Assembly: GCF_900129495.1 (NCBI RefSeq)
Contig: NZ_FQVX01000001.1
Location: 62,001 to 126,000, forward strand
Direction: 5' to 3'
DNA from: Geodermatophilus nigrescens
GTDB taxonomy: Bacteria > Actinomycetota > Actinomycetes > Mycobacteriales > Geodermatophilaceae
Length of the DNA stretch: 64,000 bases
Of the stretch, positions 50,451-59,525 are shown in pieces. Each line of letters starts with the position of its first letter. The first letter of the stretch is position 1. Under the pieces are notes generated by a model, which had not been told where the DNA came from, did not search any database, and worked only from the letters and a program-made list of their open reading frames with translations. The position numbers and the translations under genes are program-made.

Positions 50451-52502
50451 TCACTGCCCCGGCGGCACGTCCAGCGCGACGGCCGTGTCGTCCGGCGCGG
50501 CCGAGCCCGCCTCGGTGGTGAGCCGCGCGTCCTCCGCGGCCATGGCCTCCTGGCGGGCGGCCTCCTCCTCGAGGACCGCCGCGTTCTTCCACGCGTGCGG
50601 GATCCCGAAGCCGTCGACGAGCGTGACCGCGTGCGGCCGCAGCTCGCCGAGCAGGGCGTTCACCGTGCCGGTCAGCGCCTTGGACCGGGCCGGGGTGAGC
50701 TGGCCGTGCTCGAGGAACCAGCCCTTGTCGGCCTCGATGGTCGACAGCGCGTAGAGGTCGCACAGGACCTCGAGCAGGGCCCGCGCGGCGGGGTCGGTCG
50801 TGCGCTCGATGCCCGCGACGAACGCCTCGAGGACGACGCGGTCGATGTGCGTGGACGCCGTCCGCAGCACGTGGTCCTGGACGCTGTTGAACACCGTGAA
50901 GGGCTCCATGCCGTCGGTCGCGGCGTTCCGGCGCAGCCGGCGGATGGCGCCCTCGAGGGTGTGTCGCTCGCGGAACTCGAACATCCGCAGCTGCCAGCCG
51001 CGGTCGCGCAGCGGCACGTCCTCGTCGCGGCCGGGGACGGCGTCGACGAGCCGGGCGATGAGCCCGCGGGCCGCCGTCCGCTCCAGCACCGTCTCGCGGA
51101 CCATGTCGGCGACGAACGCCACCCGGCCCCAGCCGTCGAGGGAGCCGAACGCGTCGCGGTAGCCGGTGAGCAGGCCCTTGGCGACCAGCTGCAGCAGGAC
51201 GGTGTTGTCGCCCTCGAACGTGGTGAAGACGTCGGTGTCGGCCTTGAGCTGCGGCAGCCGGTTCTCCGCCAGGTAGCCGGCGCCGCCGAGCGCCTCGCGG
51301 CACGTCTGGATGGTGCGGGTGGCGTGCCAGGTGGTGGCGGCCTTGAGGCCGGCGGCGCGCGACTCGAGCTCGCGCTGGGCGGCCTCGTCGACCTCCTCGC
51401 CGTGCTCGTGCACCGCCGTGTGCAGGTCGTGCATGGTGCCGACCAGCTCCTCCTGGGCGAAGGCCAGGGCGTAGGAGGTGGCCAGCGCGGGGAGCAGCTT
51501 GCGCTGGTGGACCAGGTAGTCGTTGAGCACGATCTCCCGGTCGCGGCCCGGGGCGGCGAACTGGCGGCGCACCTCGCCGTAGCGGACGGCGATGTCGAGG
51601 GCCATCCGGGTGGCCGAGCCGGCCGAGCCGCCGACGCTCACCCGGCCGCGCACCAGCGTGCCGAGCATGGTGAAGAAACGGCGGGTCTCGTTGGCGATCG
51701 AGCTGCTGTAGGTGCCGTCCTCTGCCACCTGGCCGTAGCGGTCGAGCAGCATCTCCCGCGGCACGCGGACGTGGTCGAAGGACAGCCGGCCGTTGTCGAC
51801 GCCGAGCAGCCCGGCCTTGGGGCCGTCGTCGCCGATGGTGACGCCGGGCATCGCGTTGCCGTCCGCGTCGCGGATCGGCACCAGCCAGGCGTGCACGCCC
51901 TGCTTCCGTCCCTGGGTGACCAGCTGCGCGAAGACGACGGCCATCCGCCCGTCCTTCGCGGCGTTGCCGATGTAGTCCTTGCGGGCGGCCTCGTGCGGGG
52001 TGTGCAGGTCGAAGGTCCGCGTCTCGGGGTCGTACGTGCAGGTGGTGCGCAGCTGCTGCACGTCGGAGCCGTGGCCGGTCTCGGTCATGGCGAAGCAGCC
52101 GGGCAGGGCGAAGCTCATGATGTCGGGCAGGTACGCGTCGTGGTGGCGCTCGGTGCCGAGGAGCTGGACGGCGCCGCCGAACAGGCCCCACTGGACGCCG
52201 GCCTTGACCATCAGCGACAGGTCGCCGTAGGCCAGCATCTCGATGGAGGTCACCGAGCCGCCGGCGTCGGCCTCGCCGCCGTACTGCTTGGGGAAGCCCA
52301 GCCCGACGCGGCCGGTGGCGGCCAGCTCGCCGGCCAGCCGGGTGATCCGCTCGCGGGCCTCCTGCACCGACTCGCCGTAGACCGGCGCGTACTTCGGGTC
52401 GCCGAGTTGCTCGCGGGCGTCGCGGCGGACGTGCGCCCACCGCCCGTCGAGCACCTCCTGCAGGCGCGCCGGGTCCACGGTGCGGGGGAGGGTGGAGGTC
52501 AC
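50451..52502 (-). CDS. fadE5: Acyl-CoA dehydrogenase, FadE5-like
   Basis: 683-aa acyl-CoA dehydrogenase/oxidase-type flavoprotein, larger than the usual 380 aa because of an extended C-terminal domain as in FadE5 (Rv0244c) and acyl-CoA oxidases. FGFPKQYGG-like GRVGLGFPKQYGGEAD, the FAD motif CFAMTETGHGSDVQQLRTTC, and the substrate/FAD C-terminal TCREALGGAGYLAENRL and TTFEGDNTVLLQLVAKGLL are present; the catalytic Glu is in FEGDN. It performs the first step of beta-oxidation on a broad range of acyl-CoAs. GTG 52502 overlaps the stop of the TetR gene (GTGA). The divergent fadA2-fabG4-htdX genes complete a conserved actinobacterial lipid module. Confidence 0.9.
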   Translation of the reverse strand: MTSTLPRTVDPARLQEVLDGRWAHVRRDAREQLGDPKYAPVYGESVQEARERITRLAGELAATGRVGLGFPKQYGGEADAGGSVTSIEMLAYGDLSLMVKAGVQWGLFGGAVQLLGTERHHDAYLPDIMSFALPGCFAMTETGHGSDVQQLRTTCTYDPETRTFDLHTPHEAARKDYIGNAAKDGRMAVVFAQLVTQGRKQGVHAWLVPIRDADGNAMPGVTIGDDGPKAGLLGVDNGRLSFDHVRVPREMLLDRYGQVAEDGTYSSSIANETRRFFTMLGTLVRGRVSVGGSAGSATRMALDIAVRYGEVRRQFAAPGRDREIVLNDYLVHQRKLLPALATSYALAFAQEELVGTMHDLHTAVHEHGEEVDEAAQRELESRAAGLKAATTWHATRTIQTCREALGGAGYLAENRLPQLKADTDVFTTFEGDNTVLLQLVAKGLLTGYRDAFGSLDGWGRVAFVADMVRETVLERTAARGLIARLVDAVPGRDEDVPLRDRGWQLRMFEFRERHTLEGAIRRLRRNAATDGMEPFTVFNSVQDHVLRTASTHIDRVVLEAFVAGIERTTDPAARALLEVLCDLYALSTIEADKGWFLEHGQLTPARSKALTGTVNALLGELRPHAVTLVDGFGIPHAWKNAAVLEEEAARQEAMAAEDARLTTEAGSAAPDDTAVALDVPPGQ

Positions 52503-53158
52503 TTCGTCTCCTCGGGGGTCGGTCCGGCCGGGTCGAGGCTCGAGAGCCCGGCCCAGGCGAGGTCGGTGAGGTGGTCGGCGAGGGCGGCGCGCGGCATCGG
52601 TCGCTCGGCGCGCAGCCACCAGTCGGCGGCGGCGCGCACGAGGCCCACGAGGCCGTGGCCCCAGGGGGCGGCGGCGGCCGGGTCGCGACCGGCCTGCTCC
52701 AGCGCGACGGCGACCAGCGCGGCGGCCTGGTCGCCCACGAGGTCGGACAGCGTGCTGACCGGGTCGGCGTCGACCGGCCGGTCCAGCAGCGGGTGGGCGA
52801 CGACGAAGCGGTACAGCTCCGGGTCGGCCTCCAGGAACGCCAGGTAGGTCTCGACGGCGGCGGCCACCATCCGGCGCGGGTGGTCGGTGCTGGTCATCGC
52901 CGCGCGGAGCTTCTCGGTCAGCTGCGCCGCGACCCGGTTGCAGACGGCGACGTAGAGCTCGCTCCGGTCGGCGAAGTGCCGGTAGACGACGGTCTTGCTG
53001 GTGCCGGCCTCGGCGGCGATCTCGTCCATGCCGACGCCCGCGCCGTACCTGCCCACCGCGGCGACGGTGGCGTCGACGAGCTGCTCGCGGCGGGCGCGGC
53101 GGTGCTCGTCCCACCGCGAGTCCCGGCGGTCGCGCCGCGACGTCGGCTCGGCTTTCAT
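52499..53158 (-). CDS. TetR family transcriptional regulator
   Basis: 219-aa repressor. The N-terminal helix-turn-helix is MDEIAAEAGTSKTVVYRHFADRSELYVAV, preceded by EQLVDATVAAVGRYGAGVG. The C-terminal ligand domain (about 90-210) is Ala-rich and has the conserved WGHGLVGLVRAAADWWL helix. It heads a coupled unit with the fadE5-like gene (GTGA overlap) and is divergent from fadA2. A palindromic operator lies 4-28 bp upstream of its ATG, so it probably represses both directions and is released by an acyl-CoA or related lipid; the ligand is not known. Confidence 0.92.
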   Translation of the reverse strand: MKAEPTSRRDRRDSRWDEHRRARREQLVDATVAAVGRYGAGVGMDEIAAEAGTSKTVVYRHFADRSELYVAVCNRVAAQLTEKLRAAMTSTDHPRRMVAAAVETYLAFLEADPELYRFVVAHPLLDRPVDADPVSTLSDLVGDQAAALVAVALEQAGRDPAAAAPWGHGLVGLVRAAADWWLRAERPMPRAALADHLTDLAWAGLSSLDPAGPTPEETK

Positions 53159-53161
53159 GTA

Positions 53162-53186
53162 ACCGACAGTACCGTGTACCGTCGGT
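53162..53186. promoter_or_regulatory. TetR operator palindrome
   Basis: ACCGACAGTAC-CGT-GTACCGTCGGT is an inverted repeat with 11-bp arms and one mismatch, starting three bases upstream of the tetR ATG (53158) and 63 bp before fadA2. Size and position fit a TetR-family operator controlling the divergent fad genes. Confidence 0.75.
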
Positions 53187-53248
53187 ACCGGCCACTCCGT
53201 CAGCCGTCCGCGTGCGAACGGCGCACCAGGGACCCCTGGAGGTCACCG

Positions 53249-54538
53249 ATGAGCCCGACCCAGCCCCGCCGGGCCGCCGTCCTCGGCGGCAACCGCATCC
53301 CCTTCGCACGGTCGAACTCCGCCTACGCGCAGGCCTCCAACCAGGACATGCTCACCGCGACCCTCGACGGCCTGGTCGCCCGCTTCGGCCTCCAGGGCCG
53401 GCAGGTCGGCGAGGTCGTCGCCGGCGCCGTCCTCAAGCACGCGCGCGACTTCAACCTGACCCGCGAGTCGGTCCTCGGGTCGCGGCTGTCGGCCGCCACC
53501 CCCGCCTACGACGTGCAGCAGGCCTGCGGCACCGGCCTCGAGGCGACCGTGCTGGTCGCCAACAAGATCGCCCTCGGGCAGATCGAGTCCGGCATCGCCG
53601 GCGGCGTCGACACGACGTCGGACGCCCCGCTCGCCGTCGGCGACGACCTGCGCCGCGCGCTCATCGCCCTGAACAACGCCAAGACCCTCGGGCAGCGGCT
53701 CAAGGCGCTCGGTCGCATCCGTCCCGGCTCGCTGGTCCCGGAGATCCCGCGCAACGCCGAGCCGCGCACCGGCCTCGCGATGGGCGAGCACCAGGCGATC
53801 ACCGCCCGGGAGTGGGGGATCGGCCGGGAGGAGCAGGACGAGCTGACCGTCCGCTCGCACCGCAACCTCGCCGCCGCCTACGAGCGCGGCTTCCTCGACG
53901 ACCTGGTCACGCCCTACCTGGGCCTCACCCGCGACCAGAACCTGCGGCCGGACACGACCGTCGAGAAGCTGGCGAGGCTGAAGCCGGTCTTCGGCACGGA
54001 CGACCCCGCGGCCACGATGACCGCCGGCAACTCCACGCCGCTGTCCGACGGCGCGTCGGCCGTCCTGCTCTCCTCCGACGAGTGGGCCGCCGAGCACGGC
54101 CTGCCGGTGCTCGCCCACCTCGTCGACGCCCAGACCGCCGCCGTCGACTACGTCCACGGCGGCGAGGGCCTGCTGATGGCGCCGGCCTACGCCGTGCCGG
54201 TGCTGCTCGCCCGCAACGGGCTGACGCTGCAGGACTTCGACTTCTACGAGATCCACGAGGCCTTCGCGTCCACCGTGCTCGCCACCCTCAAGGCGTGGGA
54301 GGACCCGGCGTTCTGCAAGGAGCGCCTCGGCCTCGACGCCCCGCTCGGGCCGATCGACCGGTCGAAGCTGAACGTCAACGGCTCCTCGCTCGCGGCCGGG
54401 CACCCGTTCGCCGCGACCGGCGGCCGGATCGTCGCCTCGCTGGCCAAGCAGCTGCACGAGGCCGGTCCCGGCAGGCGCGGGCTGATCTCCGTCTGCGCGG
54501 CCGGCGGCCAGGGCGTCGTCGCGATCCTCGAGTCCTGA
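53249..54538 (+). CDS. fadA2: Acetyl-CoA acetyltransferase (thiolase), FadA2-like
   Basis: 429-aa thiolase. The acyl-accepting Cys is in YDVQQACGTGLEATVLVAN, the catalytic His in NGSSLAAGHPFAATGGRIV, and the second Cys in SVCAAGGQGVVAILES. It cleaves 3-ketoacyl-CoA with CoA, or condenses acetyl-CoA units. The N-terminus GGNRIPFARSNSAYAQASNQ is typical of the FadA2 (Rv0243)/FadI-like group. ATG 53249 follows CTGGAGG. It starts an operon with fabG4 and htdX in the same order as in M. tuberculosis, divergent from tetR-fadE5. Confidence 0.93.
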   Translation: MSPTQPRRAAVLGGNRIPFARSNSAYAQASNQDMLTATLDGLVARFGLQGRQVGEVVAGAVLKHARDFNLTRESVLGSRLSAATPAYDVQQACGTGLEATVLVANKIALGQIESGIAGGVDTTSDAPLAVGDDLRRALIALNNAKTLGQRLKALGRIRPGSLVPEIPRNAEPRTGLAMGEHQAITAREWGIGREEQDELTVRSHRNLAAAYERGFLDDLVTPYLGLTRDQNLRPDTTVEKLARLKPVFGTDDPAATMTAGNSTPLSDGASAVLLSSDEWAAEHGLPVLAHLVDAQTAAVDYVHGGEGLLMAPAYAVPVLLARNGLTLQDFDFYEIHEAFASTVLATLKAWEDPAFCKERLGLDAPLGPIDRSKLNVNGSSLAAGHPFAATGGRIVASLAKQLHEAGPGRRGLISVCAAGGQGVVAILES

Positions 54539-54552
54539 AGGAGCTGCACCCC

Positions 54553-55908
54553 GTGAGCGACTGGTACACGTCCTTCGCCAACTCCGGCGTCGGGTCCTCC
54601 CTCGTCCAGCAGTTGGGCCTGCCCCGGCCGGCCGTGCTGCGCCGGTACGAGCCGGGTCAGCCGGTGCTGCCCGGCCCGGCCGTCGTCGGCTCGGCGGGGG
54701 AGGGGCGCCTCCGGGAGACGCTCACCGCCGTCCTCCGCGACGCCGGCGTCGTCGTCCTCCCGCCGTCCGCCGACGGCCCCGAGCGGCCCGCGGCCGTGGT
54801 CCTCGACGCCACCGGCGTCACCGGCCCGGCGCAGCTCGCCGCGGCGCGCGACCTGCTCGCCCCCGCGGTGAGGCGGCTGCGGCCCACGGGCCGGGTGCTC
54901 GTGCTCGCCGACCCGCCCGCCGACGCCAGGTCCCCGGCCCAGGCCGCGGCCCGGCAGGCGCTCGAGGGCCTGGTCCGCTCGCTGGCCAAGGAACTGCGCG
55001 CGGGCTCCACCGCGAACCTCGTGTACGTGCCCGAGGGCGCCGAGGCGTCGGTCGCGAGCCCGGTGCTGTTCTTCCTGTCCGGGCGGTCGGCCTACGTCGA
55101 CGGCCAGGTGCTCACCGTGTCGCCGGCCGACGTCCCCGGCGCGGGCGACGATGAGGGCGACGACGAGCGCCCGCTCGCCGGCAAGGTCGCCGTCGTGACC
55201 GGCGCCGCGCGCGGCATCGGCGCCGCGATCGCCCGCGTCGTGGCCCGCGACGGCGCGCACGTCGTGGCCGTCGACGTGCCCGCGGCGGGCGAGGCGCTCG
55301 CCGCCGTGGCCAACGAGGTCGGCGGGACGGCGTTCCAGCTCGACATCACCGCGCCCGATGCCGCCCAGCGGCTGGTCACGCACCTGCGCGAGCGGCACGG
55401 CGGGGTCGACGTCGTCGTGCACAACGCCGGCATCACCCGCGACAAGCTGCTGGTCAACATGGACGCCGCCCGGTGGGACGCGGTCATGGCGGTCAACCTG
55501 CAGGCCCAGCTCGACCTCACCCAGGCGCTGCTCGACGCCGACGGCGTGCTGCGGCCCGGCGCCCGCGTGGTGGCGGTGAGCTCGCAGTCGGGCATCGCGG
55601 GCAACCGCGGCCAGACGAACTACGCGGCGAGCAAAGCCGGCGTCATCGGCATGGTGCGTGCCTGGGCGCCCGCCTTCGCCGAGCGCGGCGCCACGATCAA
55701 CGCGGTCGCGCCCGGGTTCATCGTCACCGAGATGACGGCGAGGATGCCCTTCGGCACCCGCGAGGTCGGCGCCCGGATCAACTCGCTGCAGCAGGGCGGG
55801 CTGCCGGTCGACGTGGCCGAGACGATCGCCTGGCTGGCGCAGCCCGGCACTGCCGGCGTGAACGGCCAGGTCGTGCGGGTGTGCGGCCAGTCGATGCTGG
55901 GGGCCTGA
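54553..55908 (+). CDS. fabG4: High-molecular-weight 3-ketoacyl reductase, FabG4-like
   Basis: 451-aa two-domain reductase. Residues about 1-195 form a flavodoxin-like N-terminal domain (VVLDATGVTGPAQLAAARDL, FFLSGRSAYVDGQVLTVS) found only in the long FabG type. Residues about 212-451 are a classical SDR: VAVVTGAARGIGAAIARVVA, HNAGITRDKLLVNM, the catalytic SSQSGIAGNRGQTNYAASKAG (Ser, Tyr-x-x-x-Lys) and VAPGFIVTEMTARM. FabG4 (Rv0242c) reduces 3-ketoacyl-CoA with NADH. GTG 54553 follows AAGGAG. Its stop overlaps the htdX ATG (TGATG). Confidence 0.93.
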   Translation: MSDWYTSFANSGVGSSLVQQLGLPRPAVLRRYEPGQPVLPGPAVVGSAGEGRLRETLTAVLRDAGVVVLPPSADGPERPAAVVLDATGVTGPAQLAAARDLLAPAVRRLRPTGRVLVLADPPADARSPAQAAARQALEGLVRSLAKELRAGSTANLVYVPEGAEASVASPVLFFLSGRSAYVDGQVLTVSPADVPGAGDDEGDDERPLAGKVAVVTGAARGIGAAIARVVARDGAHVVAVDVPAAGEALAAVANEVGGTAFQLDITAPDAAQRLVTHLRERHGGVDVVVHNAGITRDKLLVNMDAARWDAVMAVNLQAQLDLTQALLDADGVLRPGARVVAVSSQSGIAGNRGQTNYAASKAGVIGMVRAWAPAFAERGATINAVAPGFIVTEMTARMPFGTREVGARINSLQQGGLPVDVAETIAWLAQPGTAGVNGQVVRVCGQSMLGA

Positions 55909-56759
55909 TGGCGGCCACCGTGCTCGACGCCGCGCCGGACCTGGGCGCGCTCTACGCCCGGGCCGCCCTGACGGCGTGGGGCCGCGGCGGCGACCTGCCG
56001 GCCACCCGGCCGGCGCGCACCGGCGTCGCCGTCGACCGCCCGCACCTGGCCGCCTACGCGCGGGTGTGCCGGCTGCCGCTCGCCGACGTGCTGCCGGCGA
56101 CCTACCCGCACGTGCTGGCGTTCCCGCTGCAGATGGCGCTGATGGCCGACCGCGCGTTCCCGCTGGCGCTGCCCGGGCTGGTGCACGTGCGCAACACCGT
56201 CGAGGTGCTCGCCCCGTTCGGCGCGGACGCCCCGCTGGACCTCGAGGTGTGGGCCGAGCGGCTCGCCGCGCACCGCAGCGGCGCGACCGTCGACCTGTGC
56301 GCGAGCGTGTCGGCCGGCGGCGCGGAGGTGTGGCGGTCGCGCTCCACCTACCTCGCCCGCGGGGCCCGTGCGCCGGAGGGCGCGCCGGCGTCCGACGTCG
56401 AGGTGCCCGTCGGGGACCTGCCGCGCGCCGTGGCCACCTGGCGGGTGCCCGCCGACGCCGGCCGGCGCTACGCCCGGGTCTCCGGCGACGTGAACCCGAT
56501 CCACCTGGGGCGGCTCCCCGCGCGGGCGTTCGGCTTCCCCCGCGCCATCGCGCACGGCACGTGGACCGCGGCGCGGGTGCTCGGGGCGCTGGCCGGGCGG
56601 CTGCCCGACGCGTTCGTGTACGACGTCGCCTTCCGCAGGCCGCTGCTGCTGCCGTCGACGGTGCGGCTGGCCACGTCGCCGGCCGGCGGCGGCTGGGACG
56701 TGGCCGTGCGGGACGTGAGGGGCGGCGAGCACCTGGCCGGCACCGTCCGGCCGCGCTGA
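55908..56759 (+). CDS. htdX: Double-hotdog MaoC family dehydratase, HtdX-like
   Basis: 283-aa double-hotdog hydratase/dehydratase. The N-terminal hotdog (about 25-155) lacks the catalytic motif; the C-terminal hotdog has YARVSGDVNPIHLGRLPARAFGFPRAIAHGTWT, the hydratase 2 motif with Asp and His. HtdX (Rv0241c) dehydrates (R)-3-hydroxyacyl thioesters. With fadA2 and fabG4 it can run ketoacyl-CoA to enoyl-CoA, and with fadE5 on to the saturated chain, so the cluster can work as either a degradative or an elongating lipid module. It ends at a strong terminator. Confidence 0.9.
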   Translation: MAATVLDAAPDLGALYARAALTAWGRGGDLPATRPARTGVAVDRPHLAAYARVCRLPLADVLPATYPHVLAFPLQMALMADRAFPLALPGLVHVRNTVEVLAPFGADAPLDLEVWAERLAAHRSGATVDLCASVSAGGAEVWRSRSTYLARGARAPEGAPASDVEVPVGDLPRAVATWRVPADAGRRYARVSGDVNPIHLGRLPARAFGFPRAIAHGTWTAARVLGALAGRLPDAFVYDVAFRRPLLLPSTVRLATSPAGGGWDVAVRDVRGGEHLAGTVRPR

Positions 56760-56772
56760 CATCCGTGCTCCC

Positions 56773-56806
56773 GGAGCCGCCGTCCCCTCCCCGGGGCGGC
56801 GGCTCC
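56773..56806 (+). terminator. Terminator of fadA2-fabG4-htdX operon
   Basis: GGAGCCGCCG and CGGCGGCTCC form a perfect 10-bp stem extended by CCCC/GGGG pairs around a small loop, 14 bp after the htdX stop. Confidence 0.85.
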
Positions 56807-56853
56807 CTCCGTCGGCGGCCAGGTCACCGTCCGGTCTCCGGGGCGCCACCCCC

Positions 56854-56890
56854 TTGACACGGGATATGTAAGTAACCTTTCCTGACAAAT
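56854..56890 (+). promoter_or_regulatory. Promoter-operator of ROK regulator gene
   Basis: A consensus -35 TTGACA (56854-56859) is 18 bp before a weak -10 TTTCCT (56878-56883), which ends seven bases before GTG 56891; there is no Shine-Dalgarno, so translation is probably leaderless. The unusually AT-rich spacer holds an imperfect inverted repeat GTAAGTAAC-C-TTTCCTGAC (56868-56886), a likely operator for the ROK repressor itself. Confidence 0.6.
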
Positions 56891-58072
56891 GTGACCGCCG
56901 ACGCAGCGCCGCCCGTCCCGCGTCGCCGTCCGCTGCGCCCGACGCGCAAGGTGCTGCCCGAGCACGCCCGGGCGCACCACCGCTCGATGGTGCTGCAGCA
57001 CCTGTTCCACTCGGGTCCCCGGTCGCGCGCGGACCTCGCCCGCGCGACCGGGTTGACCCGGGTGACCGTCTCCGACCTCGTCTCCTCGCTGCTCGCCGAG
57101 GGCCTGGTCTCCGAGCTCGGCGTCCGCGCCGAGGCGCGGGTGGGCAAGCCGGCCACCCTGGTCGGCCTGCGCACCGACGCGTTCTCCATCGTCGCGGTCG
57201 ACCTCGCCGACGACGAGCGCATGCACGGCGCGGTGCTGGAGCTGTCCGGCACCGTCCGCGAGCGCCGGTCGGCGTCCGTGCGGGGCCTCACCGGCGCCGC
57301 CGCCGTCGAGGCGCTCACGGCGCTGTGCCGGGAGCTCGCCGAGGCGTCCCCGCTGCCGGTCCTGGGGGTCGGCGTCGGCTCGCCCGGCGTCATCACCCCC
57401 GCCGGCTGCGTCGTGCAGGCCCCCAACCGCGGCTGGTACGACCTGCCGCTGGCCGCCCGGCTCACCGAGGAGCTCGGCCTGCCGGTGCACGTGGCCAACG
57501 ACGCCAACACCGCGGCGCTGGGCGAGTTCACCTACGGCGACGCCACCGGCGGCGGGCTCATGGTGCTCACCGTCGGCGGGGGCGTCGGCGCCGGCATCGT
57601 CCTCGACGGGGCGCTGGTGCACGGCGACTCCCACGCGGCCGGTGAGCTCGGCCACGTCACCGCCGTCGACGAGCGGGACGACGTCGACGGCGCCCCGCTC
57701 GGCCGGCCCGCGCCCTGCGCCTGCGGGCGCACCGGCTGCCTGGAGACCGTGCTCTCGGTCCCCGCTCTCCGTCGTCGCGTCGAGGGCCTGGCCCCGGCCG
57801 ACGCCGCCGCGGCGCTGGCCCAGGTGGGCCGGCGGCTCGGCATCGTGCTCGCCCCCGTGGTGAGCGCGCTCAACCTCCCGGAGGTCGTGCTGCGCGGCCC
57901 GCGGGAGCTCCTGGACGGCCCCCTGCGGGAGGCGGCCCTGGCCGCCCTCCGCGAGCGGACCATGCCGGTCATCAGCGGCACGGTGCAGCTGCGGATGACC
58001 TCGCTCGACGAGGACGGCGCCCTCTCCGGGGCGGCCGTGCTCGTGCTGTCCGGCCAGCTCGGGGTGACGTGA
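56891..58072 (+). CDS. ROK family transcriptional repressor (NagC-like)
   Basis: 393-aa regulator. The N-terminal winged helix (about 30-85) has RSRADLARATGLTRVTVSDLVSSLLAEGLV. The ROK sugar-binding half has GVGVGSPGVITPAG, ANDANTAALGEF, VGGGVGAGIVLDG, and a zinc site CACGRTGCLE following GHVTAVD; the ATP-binding DxGxT motif is absent, as expected of a non-catalytic regulator. It heads an amino-sugar uptake locus, so its inducer is probably GlcNAc, GlcNAc-6-phosphate or GlcN-6-phosphate. It probably controls the downstream ABC genes, which start 65 bp after its stop. Confidence 0.9.
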   Translation: MTADAAPPVPRRRPLRPTRKVLPEHARAHHRSMVLQHLFHSGPRSRADLARATGLTRVTVSDLVSSLLAEGLVSELGVRAEARVGKPATLVGLRTDAFSIVAVDLADDERMHGAVLELSGTVRERRSASVRGLTGAAAVEALTALCRELAEASPLPVLGVGVGSPGVITPAGCVVQAPNRGWYDLPLAARLTEELGLPVHVANDANTAALGEFTYGDATGGGLMVLTVGGGVGAGIVLDGALVHGDSHAAGELGHVTAVDERDDVDGAPLGRPAPCACGRTGCLETVLSVPALRRRVEGLAPADAAAALAQVGRRLGIVLAPVVSALNLPEVVLRGPRELLDGPLREAALAALRERTMPVISGTVQLRMTSLDEDGALSGAAVLVLSGQLGVT

Positions 58073-58137
58073 CCACCCCGAGCCGGCCAGGTGCACGTCG
58101 GAGGACCCAACCCGCGCGAACGAGGAGGAACCCCAAC

Positions 58138-59463
58138 ATGAGAAGAGTACGCACCGGCGGGCTGGCCGCCGCTGCGGTCGCCTCGCTGCTCGCCGTCTCC
58201 GCCTGTGGCGGAGGCTCGACGGCGGAGGCGTCCGGGGACACCGAGGTCCGGCTCTGGCTCAACGGCACGGACACCCCGCAGGAGCTGCGCGACTACCTCG
58301 TCGAGACCTTCGAGGCCGACCACGAGGGCATGACGCTGGTCATCGAGGAGCAGGACTGGAGCGGCCTCGTGCCGCGCCTGCAGACGGCGCTGGCCAGCGA
58401 GGACCAGACGCCCGACCTGGTCGAGATCGGCAACACGCAGAGCCCGACGTTCACCTACGCCGGCGCCTTCAGCGACCTGTCGGACATGTACGACGAGCTC
58501 GGCGGCGACGACCTGCTGCCCGGCTTCGTCGAGGCCGGCACCGTCGACGACACGCTGTACGCGGTGCCCTACTACTCGGGCGCCCGCGCGGTCTTCTACC
58601 GCAAGGACCTCTTCGAGCAGGCCGGCGTGGCCGTGCCGCAGACCCTCGCGGAGTTCCGCACCGCGGCCATCGCGCTGCAGCAGGCCAACCCGGCGCAGGA
58701 CTTCAGCGGGTTCTGGTTCCCCGGGCAGGACTGGTACAACGGCATCGCCTGGCTGTTCACCGGCGGCGGCGAGCTCGCGGTGCAGGAGGGCGACCGCTGG
58801 GTCGGCGCGCTGTCGAGCCCCGAGTCGCAGGCGGCGCTCACCGAGGTCCAGGACCTGTTCACCAACGCCACCCGCGCGCCGCGCGACGCCGACTCCAACG
58901 AGCCGTGGGTCGCGTTCAACAACGGCCAGGCCGCCATGTTCTCCGCGCCCACCTGGGCCCGGTGGAGCATCGCCCTGCCCGAGTGCGACAAGGGCGTCGA
59001 CCCCGACGACACCTCGCCCGAGGCCGAGGCGCTGCTCGCCGAGCAGCAGGCCTGCAACGAGGAGCGCACCGGCGTCTTCCCGCTGCCCGGCGCGCAGCCC
59101 GGCACCCCGGCCACGGTCTTCGCCGGCGGCTCGAACATCGCCGTCCCGACGATGTCCCAGCACCAGGAGGAGGCCCGCGACCTGCTGCGGATCATCTACT
59201 CCGAGGAGTTCCAGACGATGCTGGCCGAGAACGGGCTCATCCCCGGCAACAGCCAGTACGCCGGCGCCCTCGGGGACGACCCGTACGCGCAGGCCGCGCT
59301 CGCCGCGGCGGTCGACGCGAAGCTGACGCCGGCCGCCGAGCGGTGGGCCGACGTCGAGGGCGCCCGCATCCTGGAGGACTTCTTCCAGCAGATCGCCAGC
59401 GGGACCGACGTCGCGCAGGCCGCCGCCGAGGCCGACCGGCTCCTCGAGGAGACGCTCAACTGA
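58138..59463 (+). CDS. Sugar ABC transporter substrate-binding lipoprotein, NgcE-like
   Basis: 441-aa CUT1-family extracellular binding protein. The signal peptide ends in the lipobox LLAVSACG. The mature part shows VRLWLNGTDTPQELRDYLVE, DLVEIGNTQSPTFTYAGAFSDL, YYSGARAVFYRKDLFEQAGV and FAGGSNIAVPTMSQHQEEAR, close in pattern to NgcE, the N-acetylglucosamine/chitobiose-binding protein of Streptomyces. ATG 58138 follows GAGGAGGAAC. It is followed by two permease genes and the GlcNAc catabolic genes, so an amino sugar is the likely cargo. The exact oligomer length it binds cannot be told. Confidence 0.92.
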   Translation: MRRVRTGGLAAAAVASLLAVSACGGGSTAEASGDTEVRLWLNGTDTPQELRDYLVETFEADHEGMTLVIEEQDWSGLVPRLQTALASEDQTPDLVEIGNTQSPTFTYAGAFSDLSDMYDELGGDDLLPGFVEAGTVDDTLYAVPYYSGARAVFYRKDLFEQAGVAVPQTLAEFRTAAIALQQANPAQDFSGFWFPGQDWYNGIAWLFTGGGELAVQEGDRWVGALSSPESQAALTEVQDLFTNATRAPRDADSNEPWVAFNNGQAAMFSAPTWARWSIALPECDKGVDPDDTSPEAEALLAEQQACNEERTGVFPLPGAQPGTPATVFAGGSNIAVPTMSQHQEEARDLLRIIYSEEFQTMLAENGLIPGNSQYAGALGDDPYAQAALAAAVDAKLTPAAERWADVEGARILEDFFQQIASGTDVAQAAAEADRLLEETLN

Positions 59464-59525
59464 CCGCCCGACCGGGGAGGGCGCGGCCCGCGCCCTCCCC
59501 GGTCCCGGACGCCCGGAGCGCCCCC

